Shown piece by piece: positions 1 to 6,050 of a DNA stretch of 6,050 bases (position 1 is the stretch's first letter; every line of letters begins with the position of its first letter). Source of the DNA: Micavibrio sp. UBA1664 (GTDB lineage Bacteria > Pseudomonadota > Alphaproteobacteria > Micavibrionales > UBA1664); contig DCKW01000018.1 in NCBI GenBank assembly GCA_002320485.1, positions 1 through 6,050 on the forward strand, in the 5' to 3' direction. The notes under the pieces are model-generated. The model did not search any database. It was not told the origin of the DNA and was given only the letters and a program-made list of their open reading frames with translations. The position numbers and the translations under genes were made by a program.

Positions 1-34
1 AGGCAGGCGCTCTAACCAGCTGAGCTACACCCGC
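1..34 (-). tRNA. tRNA, 5' half only (probably tRNA-Asp)
   Basis: Read on the minus strand, the first 34 bases fold as the start of a tRNA. They give a 7-base acceptor strand GCGGGTG, then U8 and A9, a D stem GCTC/GAGC around the loop AGCTGGTTA, base 26 G, the 5' anticodon strand CCTGC, and C32 U33. The window ends exactly before the anticodon, so the amino acid cannot be read. The anticodon strand CCTGC followed by CT is common in bacterial tRNA-Asp(GTC), which makes Asp the best guess; other isotypes remain possible. The gene lies 14 bases downstream of the ald stop codon on the same strand. The tRNA call itself is secure and the isotype is inference. Confidence 0.88.
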
Positions 35-37
35 GAA

Positions 38-55
38 TGTTTAATTTCTTAAACA
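38..55 (-). other. AT-rich hairpin across the ald stop codon, just before the tRNA
   Basis: Positions 38-44 and 49-55 are a perfect 7-base inverted repeat (TGTTTAA/TTAAACA) with a 4-base loop. It includes the ald stop codon (49-51) and ends 3 bases before the 5' end of the tRNA. There is no T run after it and the stem is AT-rich, so it is a poor terminator. It could be a weak structure in the tRNA leader that helps RNA processing, or it could be chance. Confidence 0.4.
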
Positions 56-1158
56 ATGAAGGGGTTATAATTCATCTTTAAGGCTTCTGCAACAGCTTTA
101 TGCGTAATTTTTCCATTTTTTACGTTTAAACCTGACGAAAATCCCTCTCTTTCAGACAGCGCTCTTTTCCAGCCTTTATTTGCAATATCCAAAACATATG
201 GCAATGTCGCCTGATTAAGGGCCGCCGTGGATGTCAAAGGATATGCCCCCGGCATATTTGCCACGCAATAATGCAAAATGCCCGATTCTTCATAGATCGG
301 ATCAGTATGGGTTGTCGGCCTTGAAGTCTCAAAACACCCGCCCTGATCAATCGCAATATCAACCAGCATGGATTTCCCTTTCATCGTTTGCAGATGATTT
401 CTTGTCACAAGCTTGGGAGCGGCCGCCCCCGGCACAAGAACCGCACCGATAACAATATCCGCCTGCGGTAAAAGATTATCCAGCGACTCAGCAGAAGACT
501 TTATAACCTGAGCGGACGACCCGAAATATTCTTTTAAAAATCGGATTCGCTCGTCATTCATTTCCAATATAGTGACGTGACCCTTCATCCCCGTTGCGAT
601 TTGGGCCGCGTTAAAACCGGCAACACCGCCACCAATAATCAGAACTTTACATGATTCAGTTCCGGAAACGCCGGAAATCAAATGGCCCCGCCCCCCAAAA
701 TGTTTGGCACCGTACACCGTCCCCATAATAGGCGCCATACGACCTGCAACTTCTGACATCGGTTGTAGTAACGGCAAACCACGGCCATCCGGGCCTGTAA
801 TGGTTTCATAGGCAATGGCGATACATCCCGAATTCATCAGTCCCTTTGCCTGTACAGGATCTGGTGCCAGATGCAAATAGGTAAATAAAATTTGATCCGG
901 TCTTAATTTTGCGCATTCCTCGGGTTGTGGCTCTTTGACTTTAACAATTAAATCGCAGGTTTCAAAGACATCATCGGCATCAGACATTATATCCGCACCC
1001 GCATTCCTATAATCCTCATCTGTTGCAAAGATTCCGTTGCCCGCACCCGCTTGGACAAAAACTTCATGACCACAGTCAACAATCTCTTTAACGCTTTGGG
1101 GGTTTAGGCCGACGCGGTTTTCGTTTTTTTTAATTTCTGTAGGGACGCCGATTTTCAT
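49..1158 (-). CDS. ald: Alanine dehydrogenase
   Basis: NAD-dependent enzyme that reversibly converts L-alanine to pyruvate, ammonia and NADH in the cytoplasm. The protein is 369 residues from the ATG at 1158, the usual family length, and begins MKIGVPTEIK as family members do. A TTG 39 bases upstream (1197) keeps the frame open but would add 13 non-homologous residues, so I reject it. Residues matching those known in the Mycobacterium tuberculosis enzyme are R15 and K75 (pyruvate binding), H96 (catalytic) and an aspartate in the VDIAIDQGG block (about D271). The Rossmann loop is GGGVAG at 176-181, with E199 at the end of the second beta strand for the NAD ribose. The NMPGAYPLTST segment (301-311) has Leu308 where homologues I recall have Arg or Lys. 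No clear Shine-Dalgarno precedes the ATG. The gene follows a terminator and precedes the tRNA, and no Lrp-type regulator gene is visible beside it. Confidence 0.96.
   Translation of the reverse strand: MKIGVPTEIKKNENRVGLNPQSVKEIVDCGHEVFVQAGAGNGIFATDEDYRNAGADIMSDADDVFETCDLIVKVKEPQPEECAKLRPDQILFTYLHLAPDPVQAKGLMNSGCIAIAYETITGPDGRGLPLLQPMSEVAGRMAPIMGTVYGAKHFGGRGHLISGVSGTESCKVLIIGGGVAGFNAAQIATGMKGHVTILEMNDERIRFLKEYFGSSAQVIKSSAESLDNLLPQADIVIGAVLVPGAAAPKLVTRNHLQTMKGKSMLVDIAIDQGGCFETSRPTTHTDPIYEESGILHYCVANMPGAYPLTSTAALNQATLPYVLDIANKGWKRALSEREGFSSGLNVKNGKITHKAVAEALKMNYNPFIV
64..92 (-). promoter_or_regulatory. Candidate tRNA promoter inside the 3' end of ald
   Basis: On the minus strand a TTGCAG box (92-87) is followed after exactly 17 bases by TATAAC (69-64), which matches five of six bases of the sigma-70 -10 consensus. 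The -35 box matches only TTG. Transcription would start near position 57, leaving a leader of about 22 bases before the tRNA. The bases just after the -10 box are CCCC, a GC-rich discriminator of the kind known from stringently controlled stable-RNA promoters. It lies within ald coding sequence, so chance is a real alternative. Confidence 0.38.
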
Positions 1159-1221
1159 GACGGAATTATTGCCGAAACATTTGTTTAATCCTAGCAATTT
1201 TTATTGTGCGCCGCGACGCAT

Positions 1222-1249
1222 AAAAAAAGGCCGTCACAGGGACAGCCTT
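1222..1249 (-). terminator. Intrinsic terminator of the coiled-coil gene
   Basis: On the minus strand AAGGCTGTC (1249-1241) pairs with GACGGCCTT (1235-1227) through nine base pairs, one of them G-U, around a 5-base loop. A run of seven T (1228-1222) follows, the first two of which are in the stem. The structure starts 26 bases after the stop codon of the coiled-coil gene. It has no T run in the plus direction, so it works for minus-strand transcription only. It should isolate ald from the gene upstream. Confidence 0.9.
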
Positions 1250-1275
1250 AATCTATTATTCGCTATAGAAATATA

Positions 1276-2136
1276 TTAGTTACGGTCAACTCCACCCCAT
1301 CCGATCATAGCAGGTCCGTTACCGCCTGATCCATTTGTCAACCTTGTTGAATATTTATAACTTGATCCTCCGCTTTTCGCCATTTCGGATTTACTAGAGG
1401 CAACTTTTGCATTATTTGCGGCCGATCCTGCTGCCGCTTTTGCCGCATCCATATCTTTTTTCAATGTTGAAAGTGTGGACGCACTTGCGCCACTGGCTTT
1501 GGCGTCGTTATATTTCTTTTCTGCAATTTGCGCCTTTCTCTGCGTGATTAAGGCTGTTTCTTCCGCCTGTGCGGCCACTGCAGCGGCTTCTGCGACAGTG
1601 GCAGCTTTACTGACGGCATCATAATTCTTTTGGGCTGCCGTCACATTTTTCTGCAGCGCCTCTAAATCGCTTTTTGAAACTGTTTTACTTTCGGCCGTTG
1701 CCAAATTCGCCTTTGCATTATTGACAGCAGTTACCAAGTCATTCACTTGCTCGGCGGACATTTTACTTTTATCAGCTGTATTATAGGCCGTTTCCGCCGC
1801 TGTTACTTTCTTTTGCAAATCATTAATTTTTGCTTTATCCGCATTCGCCTTGGCTTGCGCATTTGTTAACTTAGTTTGAGCATTCGTTAATCTTGTTTGC
1901 GCGGCATCCTGTTGTGCGGCTTTTGTTTCAGCAGTGGCCTTCGCATCAGAGGTTTTAGCCTTTGCCTCTTGTATTTGACCTACTGTAACATTATTTTGTG
2001 CGGTTTCACCAACATCAGACGTAGACCCTGGTTGCTGTTGTCGTTGCTGCGCATTCACATTTCCGCTATACGCCAAAACAGAAACCCCAAGACATAAGGC
2101 CAGCATAGCTCCCTTAATTGTATTAACTTTTACCAT
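1276..2136 (-). CDS. Exported Ala-rich coiled-coil protein, function unknown
   Basis: I do not recognise this 286-residue protein. It starts with a Sec signal peptide: basic residues at K3 and K8, a hydrophobic stretch of about 10-23, and a likely cut after VNA at residue 29. Cys15 sits in LALC, which does not fit a lipobox because Leu precedes the Cys, so a soluble periplasmic or secreted product is more likely than a lipoprotein. The mature part opens with a Gln-rich stretch (30-35). Residues 37-274 contain no proline and are rich in Ala, Lys, Gln, Asp and Thr, as expected of a long helical coiled coil; Ala is about 22% of the mature chain. Two related segments, LQKKVTAAETAYNTAD (107-122) and LQKNVTAAQKNYDAVS (161-176), lie 54 residues apart, and TRLTNAQ/TKLTNAQ (81-94) is a seven-residue tandem. 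The tail (254-286) is Gly- and Ser-rich and ends in GWGGVDRN. The start is fixed by a strong Shine-Dalgarno. A structural envelope role is inference only. Confidence 0.85.
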   Translation of the reverse strand: MVKVNTIKGAMLALCLGVSVLAYSGNVNAQQRQQQPGSTSDVGETAQNNVTVGQIQEAKAKTSDAKATAETKAAQQDAAQTRLTNAQTKLTNAQAKANADKAKINDLQKKVTAAETAYNTADKSKMSAEQVNDLVTAVNNAKANLATAESKTVSKSDLEALQKNVTAAQKNYDAVSKAATVAEAAAVAAQAEETALITQRKAQIAEKKYNDAKASGASASTLSTLKKDMDAAKAAAGSAANNAKVASSKSEMAKSGGSSYKYSTRLTNGSGGNGPAMIGWGGVDRN

Positions 2137-2142
2137 AAATAA

Positions 2143-2150
2143 CCCTCCTC
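2143..2150 (-). promoter_or_regulatory. Strong Shine-Dalgarno of the coiled-coil gene
   Basis: GAGGAGGG on the minus strand lies 6 bases before the ATG at 2136. It is the best ribosome binding site in the window (the other starts have weak or no matches). It fixes the start codon and suggests high translation. Confidence 0.88.
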
Positions 2151-2169
2151 AAATTTAAATAGCATTATT

Positions 2170-2201
2170 ATTATATTAATATAGAGTTAACAAAATGTAA
2201 A
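2170..2201 (-). promoter_or_regulatory. Candidate promoter of the coiled-coil gene
   Basis: The 68-base gap behind the mur ligase stop codon is very AT-rich. On the minus strand it has TTTACA (2201-2196), five of six bases of the -35 consensus. After 17 bases comes TAATAT (2178-2173), a four-of-six -10 box. A perfect TATAAT overlaps it at 2175-2170 but at a 20-base spacing. Either pairing would start transcription about 20-30 bases before the ribosome binding site or closer. That a promoter lies here is likely, given the downstream terminator and strong ribosome site; the exact boxes are uncertain. Confidence 0.45.
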
Positions 2202-2204
2202 ATT

Positions 2205-3494
2205 TTATCGAAGATATTGAAATATGCTTCGTGCCATCTCTCTCAAAGAATCATCCCGTGCACCCATAATGCAGATAATATCTCCCGCTTTTGCTTGCGT
2301 GATTATCTCTGATTGAACATCTTGTTTATCAGGACGATAAAAGGCGTTGATCCCCTTCTCTCGCAATGCCGTAATAATATCGTTTGAAGAAATATCTTTA
2401 CTGACAGTGCCGCCAAAATACAAAATATCGGGCATATAAAATATGTCGTTAGGCCCTAGATATTCAGCGAAAATCTGGATTAATTCATCCTTATGATCTC
2501 TGGTCGGTTTAAATCCGTGCGGTTGATACATCAATATCAAACGCCCGTCATTTTGTTTTAGGGTTTTTAAGCCTGCTCTAATTTTATCAGGATTATGCCC
2601 AAAATCATCAATAACAGTAATGCCATTTGCCTGCCCCACCACCTCAAGTCGGCTGGTTATCCCTTGAAAGCTTTTTAAAGCGGCATCCGTTATATCTTTA
2701 TCAACTCCGCACAATTGTGCAACTGTCTTTGCCGCCTGCGCATTGGATTGATTGTGGTCACCGGGCACTGCTAGAGATAAAGAGTCGTTTGCAGTGCTGT
2801 AACAAACGGCGTCCGGAAAATCCTTTGCCAACTTCGCAACATTAGGGCAATCAAGATTCAAAACCTGCTGTCGCGATTGGCTCAGAAACCGGCGAAAAAT
2901 ATCCATCAGCTCCGCCATATCCTTATGATCCTCGGCAATATTGGTCACGACGGCAATATCCGCATGAAAATTCGTTATCGTGCCGTCGCTTTCATCCGTT
3001 TCAACAACAATTTTGTCGGATCGCCCTATTACGGCATTCTCTCGGTTAAAATTTAACATACCGCCGCCGTTTATAATGGTGGGTTTCTGCCCTCCCTGAT
3101 TTAATATCCAGCCGATCATGCCCGTGACGGTACTTTTACCATTGGTTCCCCCTACACAGATTGATTTCGCCTTGTTACATATCTCTGCAAGCAGTTCGGC
3201 CCTTTTAATAATAGGAATTGTTTGTTCCAGTGCGGCTTTAACGTCCGGTATGGTCGGCTCGACTGCACTGGAAACAATAACGGCATCGACATCCGAGCTA
3301 ACCCCCGATCCGTCTTGCGGCCTCATTAATACGCCGGCGTTTTTTAAATGATTGAAATGATCGGGAAACCGTCCCGCATCATAATTACGGTCCGAACCGT
3401 ATACCTGATGCCCTTGCGCCAAAACTATTTTGGCAAGGGCGCTCATACCGCTTCCGCCTACACCGCAAAAAAAATAAATGTTTTGACCGGCCAT
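2205..3494 (-). CDS. MurC-like Mur ligase family protein
   Basis: ATP-dependent amide ligase with the three-domain Mur architecture, 429 residues from the ATG at 3494. A TTG at 3503 is possible; neither start has a clear ribosome site, and translation may be coupled to the lipoprotein gene ending at 3510. The N-terminal UDP-binding motif is GVGGSGMS (11-18), and the SSAVEP and IPIIKRAELLAE segments (75-104) closely follow MurC. The ATP loop is GGTNGKST (115-122), where MurC has GTHGKTT. ETDESDG (165-171), TNIAEDH (184-190) and PGDHN (244-248) follow, and the C-terminal domain has SRLE (281-284), DDFGHNP (296-302), YQPHGFKPTRD (323-333) and GARDDS (411-416). Classical MurC, which adds L-alanine to UDP-MurNAc, has RRF, DDYGHHP, QPHRYTRTRD and LGAGD there and is about 470-490 residues. 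It lies behind clpB, not in a murG-murC-murB cluster. It may be a paralogue or a ligase with another substrate, for example in peptidoglycan recycling as with Mpl. Family is certain; substrate is not. Confidence 0.88.
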   Translation of the reverse strand: MAGQNIYFFCGVGGSGMSALAKIVLAQGHQVYGSDRNYDAGRFPDHFNHLKNAGVLMRPQDGSGVSSDVDAVIVSSAVEPTIPDVKAALEQTIPIIKRAELLAEICNKAKSICVGGTNGKSTVTGMIGWILNQGGQKPTIINGGGMLNFNRENAVIGRSDKIVVETDESDGTITNFHADIAVVTNIAEDHKDMAELMDIFRRFLSQSRQQVLNLDCPNVAKLAKDFPDAVCYSTANDSLSLAVPGDHNQSNAQAAKTVAQLCGVDKDITDAALKSFQGITSRLEVVGQANGITVIDDFGHNPDKIRAGLKTLKQNDGRLILMYQPHGFKPTRDHKDELIQIFAEYLGPNDIFYMPDILYFGGTVSKDISSNDIITALREKGINAFYRPDKQDVQSEIITQAKAGDIICIMGARDDSLREMARSIFQYLR

Positions 3495-3509
3495 TTTCAG
3501 CAATTAATT

Positions 3510-4028
3510 TTAGGGAGTAACGGGATAAGAGCGTTTGCCCATGTAATAGTCTTTTCTGACAGGATAGTCTTGAGATGTCGGAACAGGACGGCTGTATGAA
3601 TCTTCAGTAAGGATTTCCGTCACAATTGTGGGAATGGCCGGATCTTCTTTAATAATAATTGTTTTGCTTTTTATAACGGGAACGGTCGCGCGGTATCCGT
3701 TAAAGCGGTTTCCGTTATCCAGCTTTGAAAAATCTACCGTTACTTCAGACGGGTAATTCCAATATCCGGTACCAAAATGAGATTCGATTTTTACAACTCG
3801 GCGACGATCACTATTATTATCATCGCAATCAATAGTAAGATCTTGCGAATCACGCTCGATAAAAACTTCGCCGGGCGCCTCAAGAGAATAGCGATTTTTA
3901 TCAGTCGACAATATACAATGGGCGGCATCCGTGCCTATCAGATTGATCTGCATATCCTGCGCCGTATTTAAAACGGCGGAATTGCAGGATGCCAGAACCA
4001 AAACAGAAAAAAGGGGCAAATATTTCAT
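3510..4028 (-). CDS. Small outer-membrane-type lipoprotein, function unknown
   Basis: A 172-residue protein with a short lipoprotein signal and lipobox L12-A13-S14-C15, so Cys15 should be lipidated. Asn16 follows rather than Asp, which by the E. coli +2 rule predicts the outer membrane. Residues 33-68 (GTDAAHC to TIDC, with APGEVFIERDS between) resemble the GA-C...TPG-V-V-R-S...L-V-C pattern I know from small proteobacterial lipoproteins with a PEGA-like beta domain. C38 and C68 could form a disulfide. GTGYWNYPSEVTVDF (86-100) would be the following strand region. The C-terminal third (120-172) is Pro-, Tyr- and charge-rich and looks extended. The start is fixed because an in-frame TGA lies four codons upstream. 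The gene begins 26 bases after clpB and ends about 15 bases before the mur ligase. Lipoprotein status is well supported; the domain relation is from memory. Confidence 0.85.
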   Translation of the reverse strand: MKYLPLFSVLVLASCNSAVLNTAQDMQINLIGTDAAHCILSTDKNRYSLEAPGEVFIERDSQDLTIDCDDNNSDRRRVVKIESHFGTGYWNYPSEVTVDFSKLDNGNRFNGYRATVPVIKSKTIIIKEDPAIPTIVTEILTEDSYSRPVPTSQDYPVRKDYYMGKRSYPVTP

Positions 4029-4033
4029 GCCCC
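4007..4033 (-). terminator. Terminator-like hairpin over the lipoprotein start codon
   Basis: On the minus strand GGGGCA (4033-4028) pairs with TGCCCC (4018-4013) around a 9-base loop. Six T follow directly (4012-4007). This has the form of an intrinsic terminator, 21 bases after the clpB stop codon. The stem includes the GGGG that could act as ribosome site and the A of the ATG (4028), and the T run is codons 6-8 of the lipoprotein. It could terminate most clpB transcripts, mask lipoprotein translation, or both. The stem is short, so termination may be partial. Confidence 0.5.
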
Positions 4034-4054
4034 AAGCGTATCATAATCATTTTA

Positions 4055-6050
4055 TTAATCAGCCACTTTTTTTGATTTTTCCCCTTTGAAGGATAAGTGG
4101 TTTTGATCCAGTCCGACTTGGACATTCATATTGTCGGTTATCTCACCCTTTAAAAGGGCCTCCGCTAAAGGATTTTGTAAATCTGTCTGGATAACCCGCT
4201 TGAGAGGGCGTGCACCATAGGCAGGATCATATCCTTTTTCCGCCAGATAATCGGAGGCTTTCTCATCCAGATTGATAGTAATATGCCTATCTGCCAGTAA
4301 TTTTTGCAGGCGACGCAACTGTATTTCAACAATTTTGCCCATCATATTGCGGCCTAATCGGCGGAACAGCAAGATATCATCCAGACGGTTCAGGAATTCG
4401 GGGCGGAAATAGGAGCGCACGGCGTCCATGACACCATCGCGAACTGCCTCAACGTCCTCTCCGTCCTTCTGGTTTACCAGCAAATCAGCCCCGATATTGG
4501 ATGTCATAATCAGCAGCGTGTTTGTAAAATCGACCGTCCGCCCCTGCCCGTCCGTTAAACGTCCGTCGTCCAGAACCTGTAATAGGACATTGAAAACATC
4601 GACATGCGCCTTTTCAATTTCATCAAACAAAATGACCTGATAAGGACGCCTGCGCACCGCCTCCGTCAATACACCGCCCTCTTCATACCCGACATAACCG
4701 GGGGGCGCACCGATAAGGCGCGATACGGAATGTTTCTCCATAAATTCCGACATATCGATGCGAACCATCGCGGTATCATCATCGAATAAAAATTCTGCCA
4801 AAGCCTTGGTCAGTTCAGTTTTCCCAACGCCCGTAGGTCCCAAAAACATGAATGATCCGATCGGACGATTGGGGTCCTGCAATCCTGCCCGTGCACGGCG
4901 TATGGCATTGGAGACGGATTTAATCGCATGTTCCTGCCCGACAACACGTTTGGCCAACGCATCTTCGAGATTGAGAAGTTTTTCCTTTTCTCCTTCCAGC
5001 ATTTTAGAAACCGGAATACCCGTCCAGCGATGAATGACCTCGGCAATATCTTCGTCACTCACCTCTTCTTTAATCATGGCTGATCCTGACAAATGCCCTG
5101 CATCCTCGACTTTCTTTTCAAGATCGGGAATTTTACCGTATGACAATTCCCCTGCCTTGGCCCAATCATTATTACGTTGTGCTTTGTCCAGTTCGGCACG
5201 GGCGCGGTCAAGTTCTTCCGCCCATTGTTGAGCCTTATTCAGTTTTTCTTTCTCGGCTTGCCACTGCGATGTCAAATCGGCAGATTCGGATTCCAGCTTT
5301 TGTAAATCCGCCTCCAGTTTTTGCAGGCGGTCTTTCGATGCCTGATCCGGCTCTTTTTTGAGGGCTTCACGCTCAATTTTCAACTGGATAATCTGGCGAT
5401 CCAGCGCATCCAGATTTTCAGGTTTAGAATCAACCTGCATACGTAGCCTTGCCGATGCCTCGTCAATCAGGTCGATTGCCTTGTCCGGCAAAAACCTGTT
5501 TGTAATGTAGCGGTTGGACAGTGTCGCCGCGGCAACAATCGCGCCGTCCGTAATTCTCACCCCATGATGCAGTTCGTATTTTTCCTTCAAACCGCGTAAG
5601 ATCGATATCGTATCGGCCACTGTCGGCTCCTCAATATAAACCGGCTGGAAACGACGGGCGAGCGCCGCATCCTTTTCAATATATTTGCGGTATTCGTCCA
5701 GGGTTGTTGCCCCGACCATATGCAATTCCCCGCGCGCAAGAGCGGGCTTCAGCATATTCCCCGCATCCATCGCGCCATCGGTTTTACCTGCACCTACCAA
5801 TGTGTGCAATTCATCAAGGAACAGAACAATCTCTCCTGCCGCCTGCTTGACTTCATCAAGAACACCTTTCAACCGTTCTTCGAATTCACCTCTGAATTTA
5901 GCGCCCGCGATCAGGGAGCCGAGGTCCAATGCCATTAGACGTTTGTTTTTAAGCGATTCAGGAACATCTCCATTCACAATTCGTAAGGCCAGCCCTTCTG
6001 CAATCGCCGTTTTACCGACACCCGGATCCCCGATCAAAACCGGATTGTTT
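4055..6050 (-). CDS. clpB: ClpB disaggregase, N-terminal part missing at the window edge
   Basis: Cytoplasmic AAA+ chaperone that threads aggregated proteins through a hexameric ring together with DnaK. About 664 C-terminal residues are visible. The reading frame runs through the window edge, with NNPV directly before the first ATP loop, so the N domain and about 200 residues are outside. Counting from the TTG-coded Leu at 6037, visible parts are Walker A1 GDPGVGKT (3-10), pore loop KFRG (47-50), Walker B1 LDE (74-76), and a long middle coiled coil (about 205-320). That coiled coil separates ClpB from ClpA and ClpC. Then come RWTGIPV (337-343), Walker A2 GPTGVGKT (400-407), pore loop GYVG (447-450), Walker B2 LFDE (470-473), the arginine finger region FRPEFLNR (544-551) and sensor 2 GAR (608-610). 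All key residues are intact. The Lys-rich end (EKSKKVAD) is a short family-variable tail. The promoter lies outside, so sigma-32 control cannot be judged. Confidence 0.97.
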   Translation of the reverse strand, partial: NNPVLIGDPGVGKTAIAEGLALRIVNGDVPESLKNKRLMALDLGSLIAGAKFRGEFEERLKGVLDEVKQAAGEIVLFLDELHTLVGAGKTDGAMDAGNMLKPALARGELHMVGATTLDEYRKYIEKDAALARRFQPVYIEEPTVADTISILRGLKEKYELHHGVRITDGAIVAAATLSNRYITNRFLPDKAIDLIDEASARLRMQVDSKPENLDALDRQIIQLKIEREALKKEPDQASKDRLQKLEADLQKLESESADLTSQWQAEKEKLNKAQQWAEELDRARAELDKAQRNNDWAKAGELSYGKIPDLEKKVEDAGHLSGSAMIKEEVSDEDIAEVIHRWTGIPVSKMLEGEKEKLLNLEDALAKRVVGQEHAIKSVSNAIRRARAGLQDPNRPIGSFMFLGPTGVGKTELTKALAEFLFDDDTAMVRIDMSEFMEKHSVSRLIGAPPGYVGYEEGGVLTEAVRRRPYQVILFDEIEKAHVDVFNVLLQVLDDGRLTDGQGRTVDFTNTLLIMTSNIGADLLVNQKDGEDVEAVRDGVMDAVRSYFRPEFLNRLDDILLFRRLGRNMMGKIVEIQLRRLQKLLADRHITINLDEKASDYLAEKGYDPAYGARPLKRVIQTDLQNPLAEALLKGEITDNMNVQVGLDQNHLSFKGEKSKKVAD

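Noticed and set aside
231..452. Plus-strand open frame opposite ald
   Set aside because: It lies wholly within the well-supported ald gene on the other strand, and the translation has no recognisable family or signal features.
1159..1197. Longer ald start at the TTG at 1197
   Set aside because: The 13 added residues do not belong to the family, whose proteins start at MKIGVPTE.
2090..2092. Cys15 of the coiled-coil protein as a lipobox cysteine
   Set aside because: The residues before it are LAL, and Leu directly before the Cys is not accepted by lipoprotein signal peptidase; a VNA cut site follows at residue 29.
4040..4045. TATGAT, a possible -10 box just before the lipoprotein gene
   Set aside because: There is no acceptable -35 box 16-18 bases upstream, and no extended -10 TG at the correct spacing.
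3901..4125. Minus-strand open frame overlapping the clpB end and the lipoprotein start
   Set aside because: It is a different frame of two well-supported genes, with no ribosome site and no family resemblance.
4055..6050. ClpB as a truncated or unusual AAA+ protein
   Set aside because: The frame runs unbroken through the window edge, and all motifs from Walker A1 to sensor 2 are intact, so the missing N terminus is only a window effect.
1..6050. Mobile element, CRISPR array, toxin-antitoxin pair or phage module
   Set aside because: No transposase, integrase, spaced direct repeats or small paired genes are visible on either strand.

Overview
All genes in this window lie on the minus strand, so they are read from high to low coordinates. 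In transcription order they are: clpB (5' end cut off by the window edge), a small lipoprotein gene, a MurC-like Mur ligase gene, an exported Ala-rich coiled-coil protein gene, alanine dehydrogenase (ald), and the 5' half of a tRNA gene cut off at position 1. Coding density is high and no gap exceeds about 120 bases. The window looks like ordinary chromosome: I see no insertion sequence, phage gene, CRISPR array or toxin-antitoxin pair.

The organism is a diderm bacterium. A lipobox protein, a Sec-type exported protein, a peptidoglycan-type ligase and a ClpB close to the proteobacterial pattern all fit. Moderate base composition with AT-rich gaps would suit a proteobacterium, perhaps an alphaproteobacterium, but nothing here fixes the taxon.

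The layout has three transcriptional blocks. (1) clpB, the lipoprotein gene and the mur ligase gene follow each other with gaps of 26 and about 15 bases and could be one operon. A terminator-like hairpin lies exactly over the lipoprotein start codon and may separate clpB from the two genes behind it. (2) The coiled-coil gene is a self-contained unit, with an AT-rich promoter region, a strong Shine-Dalgarno sequence and a clear intrinsic terminator. (3) ald starts about 65 bases after that terminator, so it needs its own promoter, which I could not locate with confidence. The tRNA begins 14 bases after the ald stop codon and has a plausible promoter inside the 3' end of ald.

The least ordinary items are the Mur ligase, which has MurC architecture but altered signature motifs and lies next to clpB rather than other cell-wall genes, and the hairpin over the lipoprotein start. 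I find no convincing new multi-gene system.
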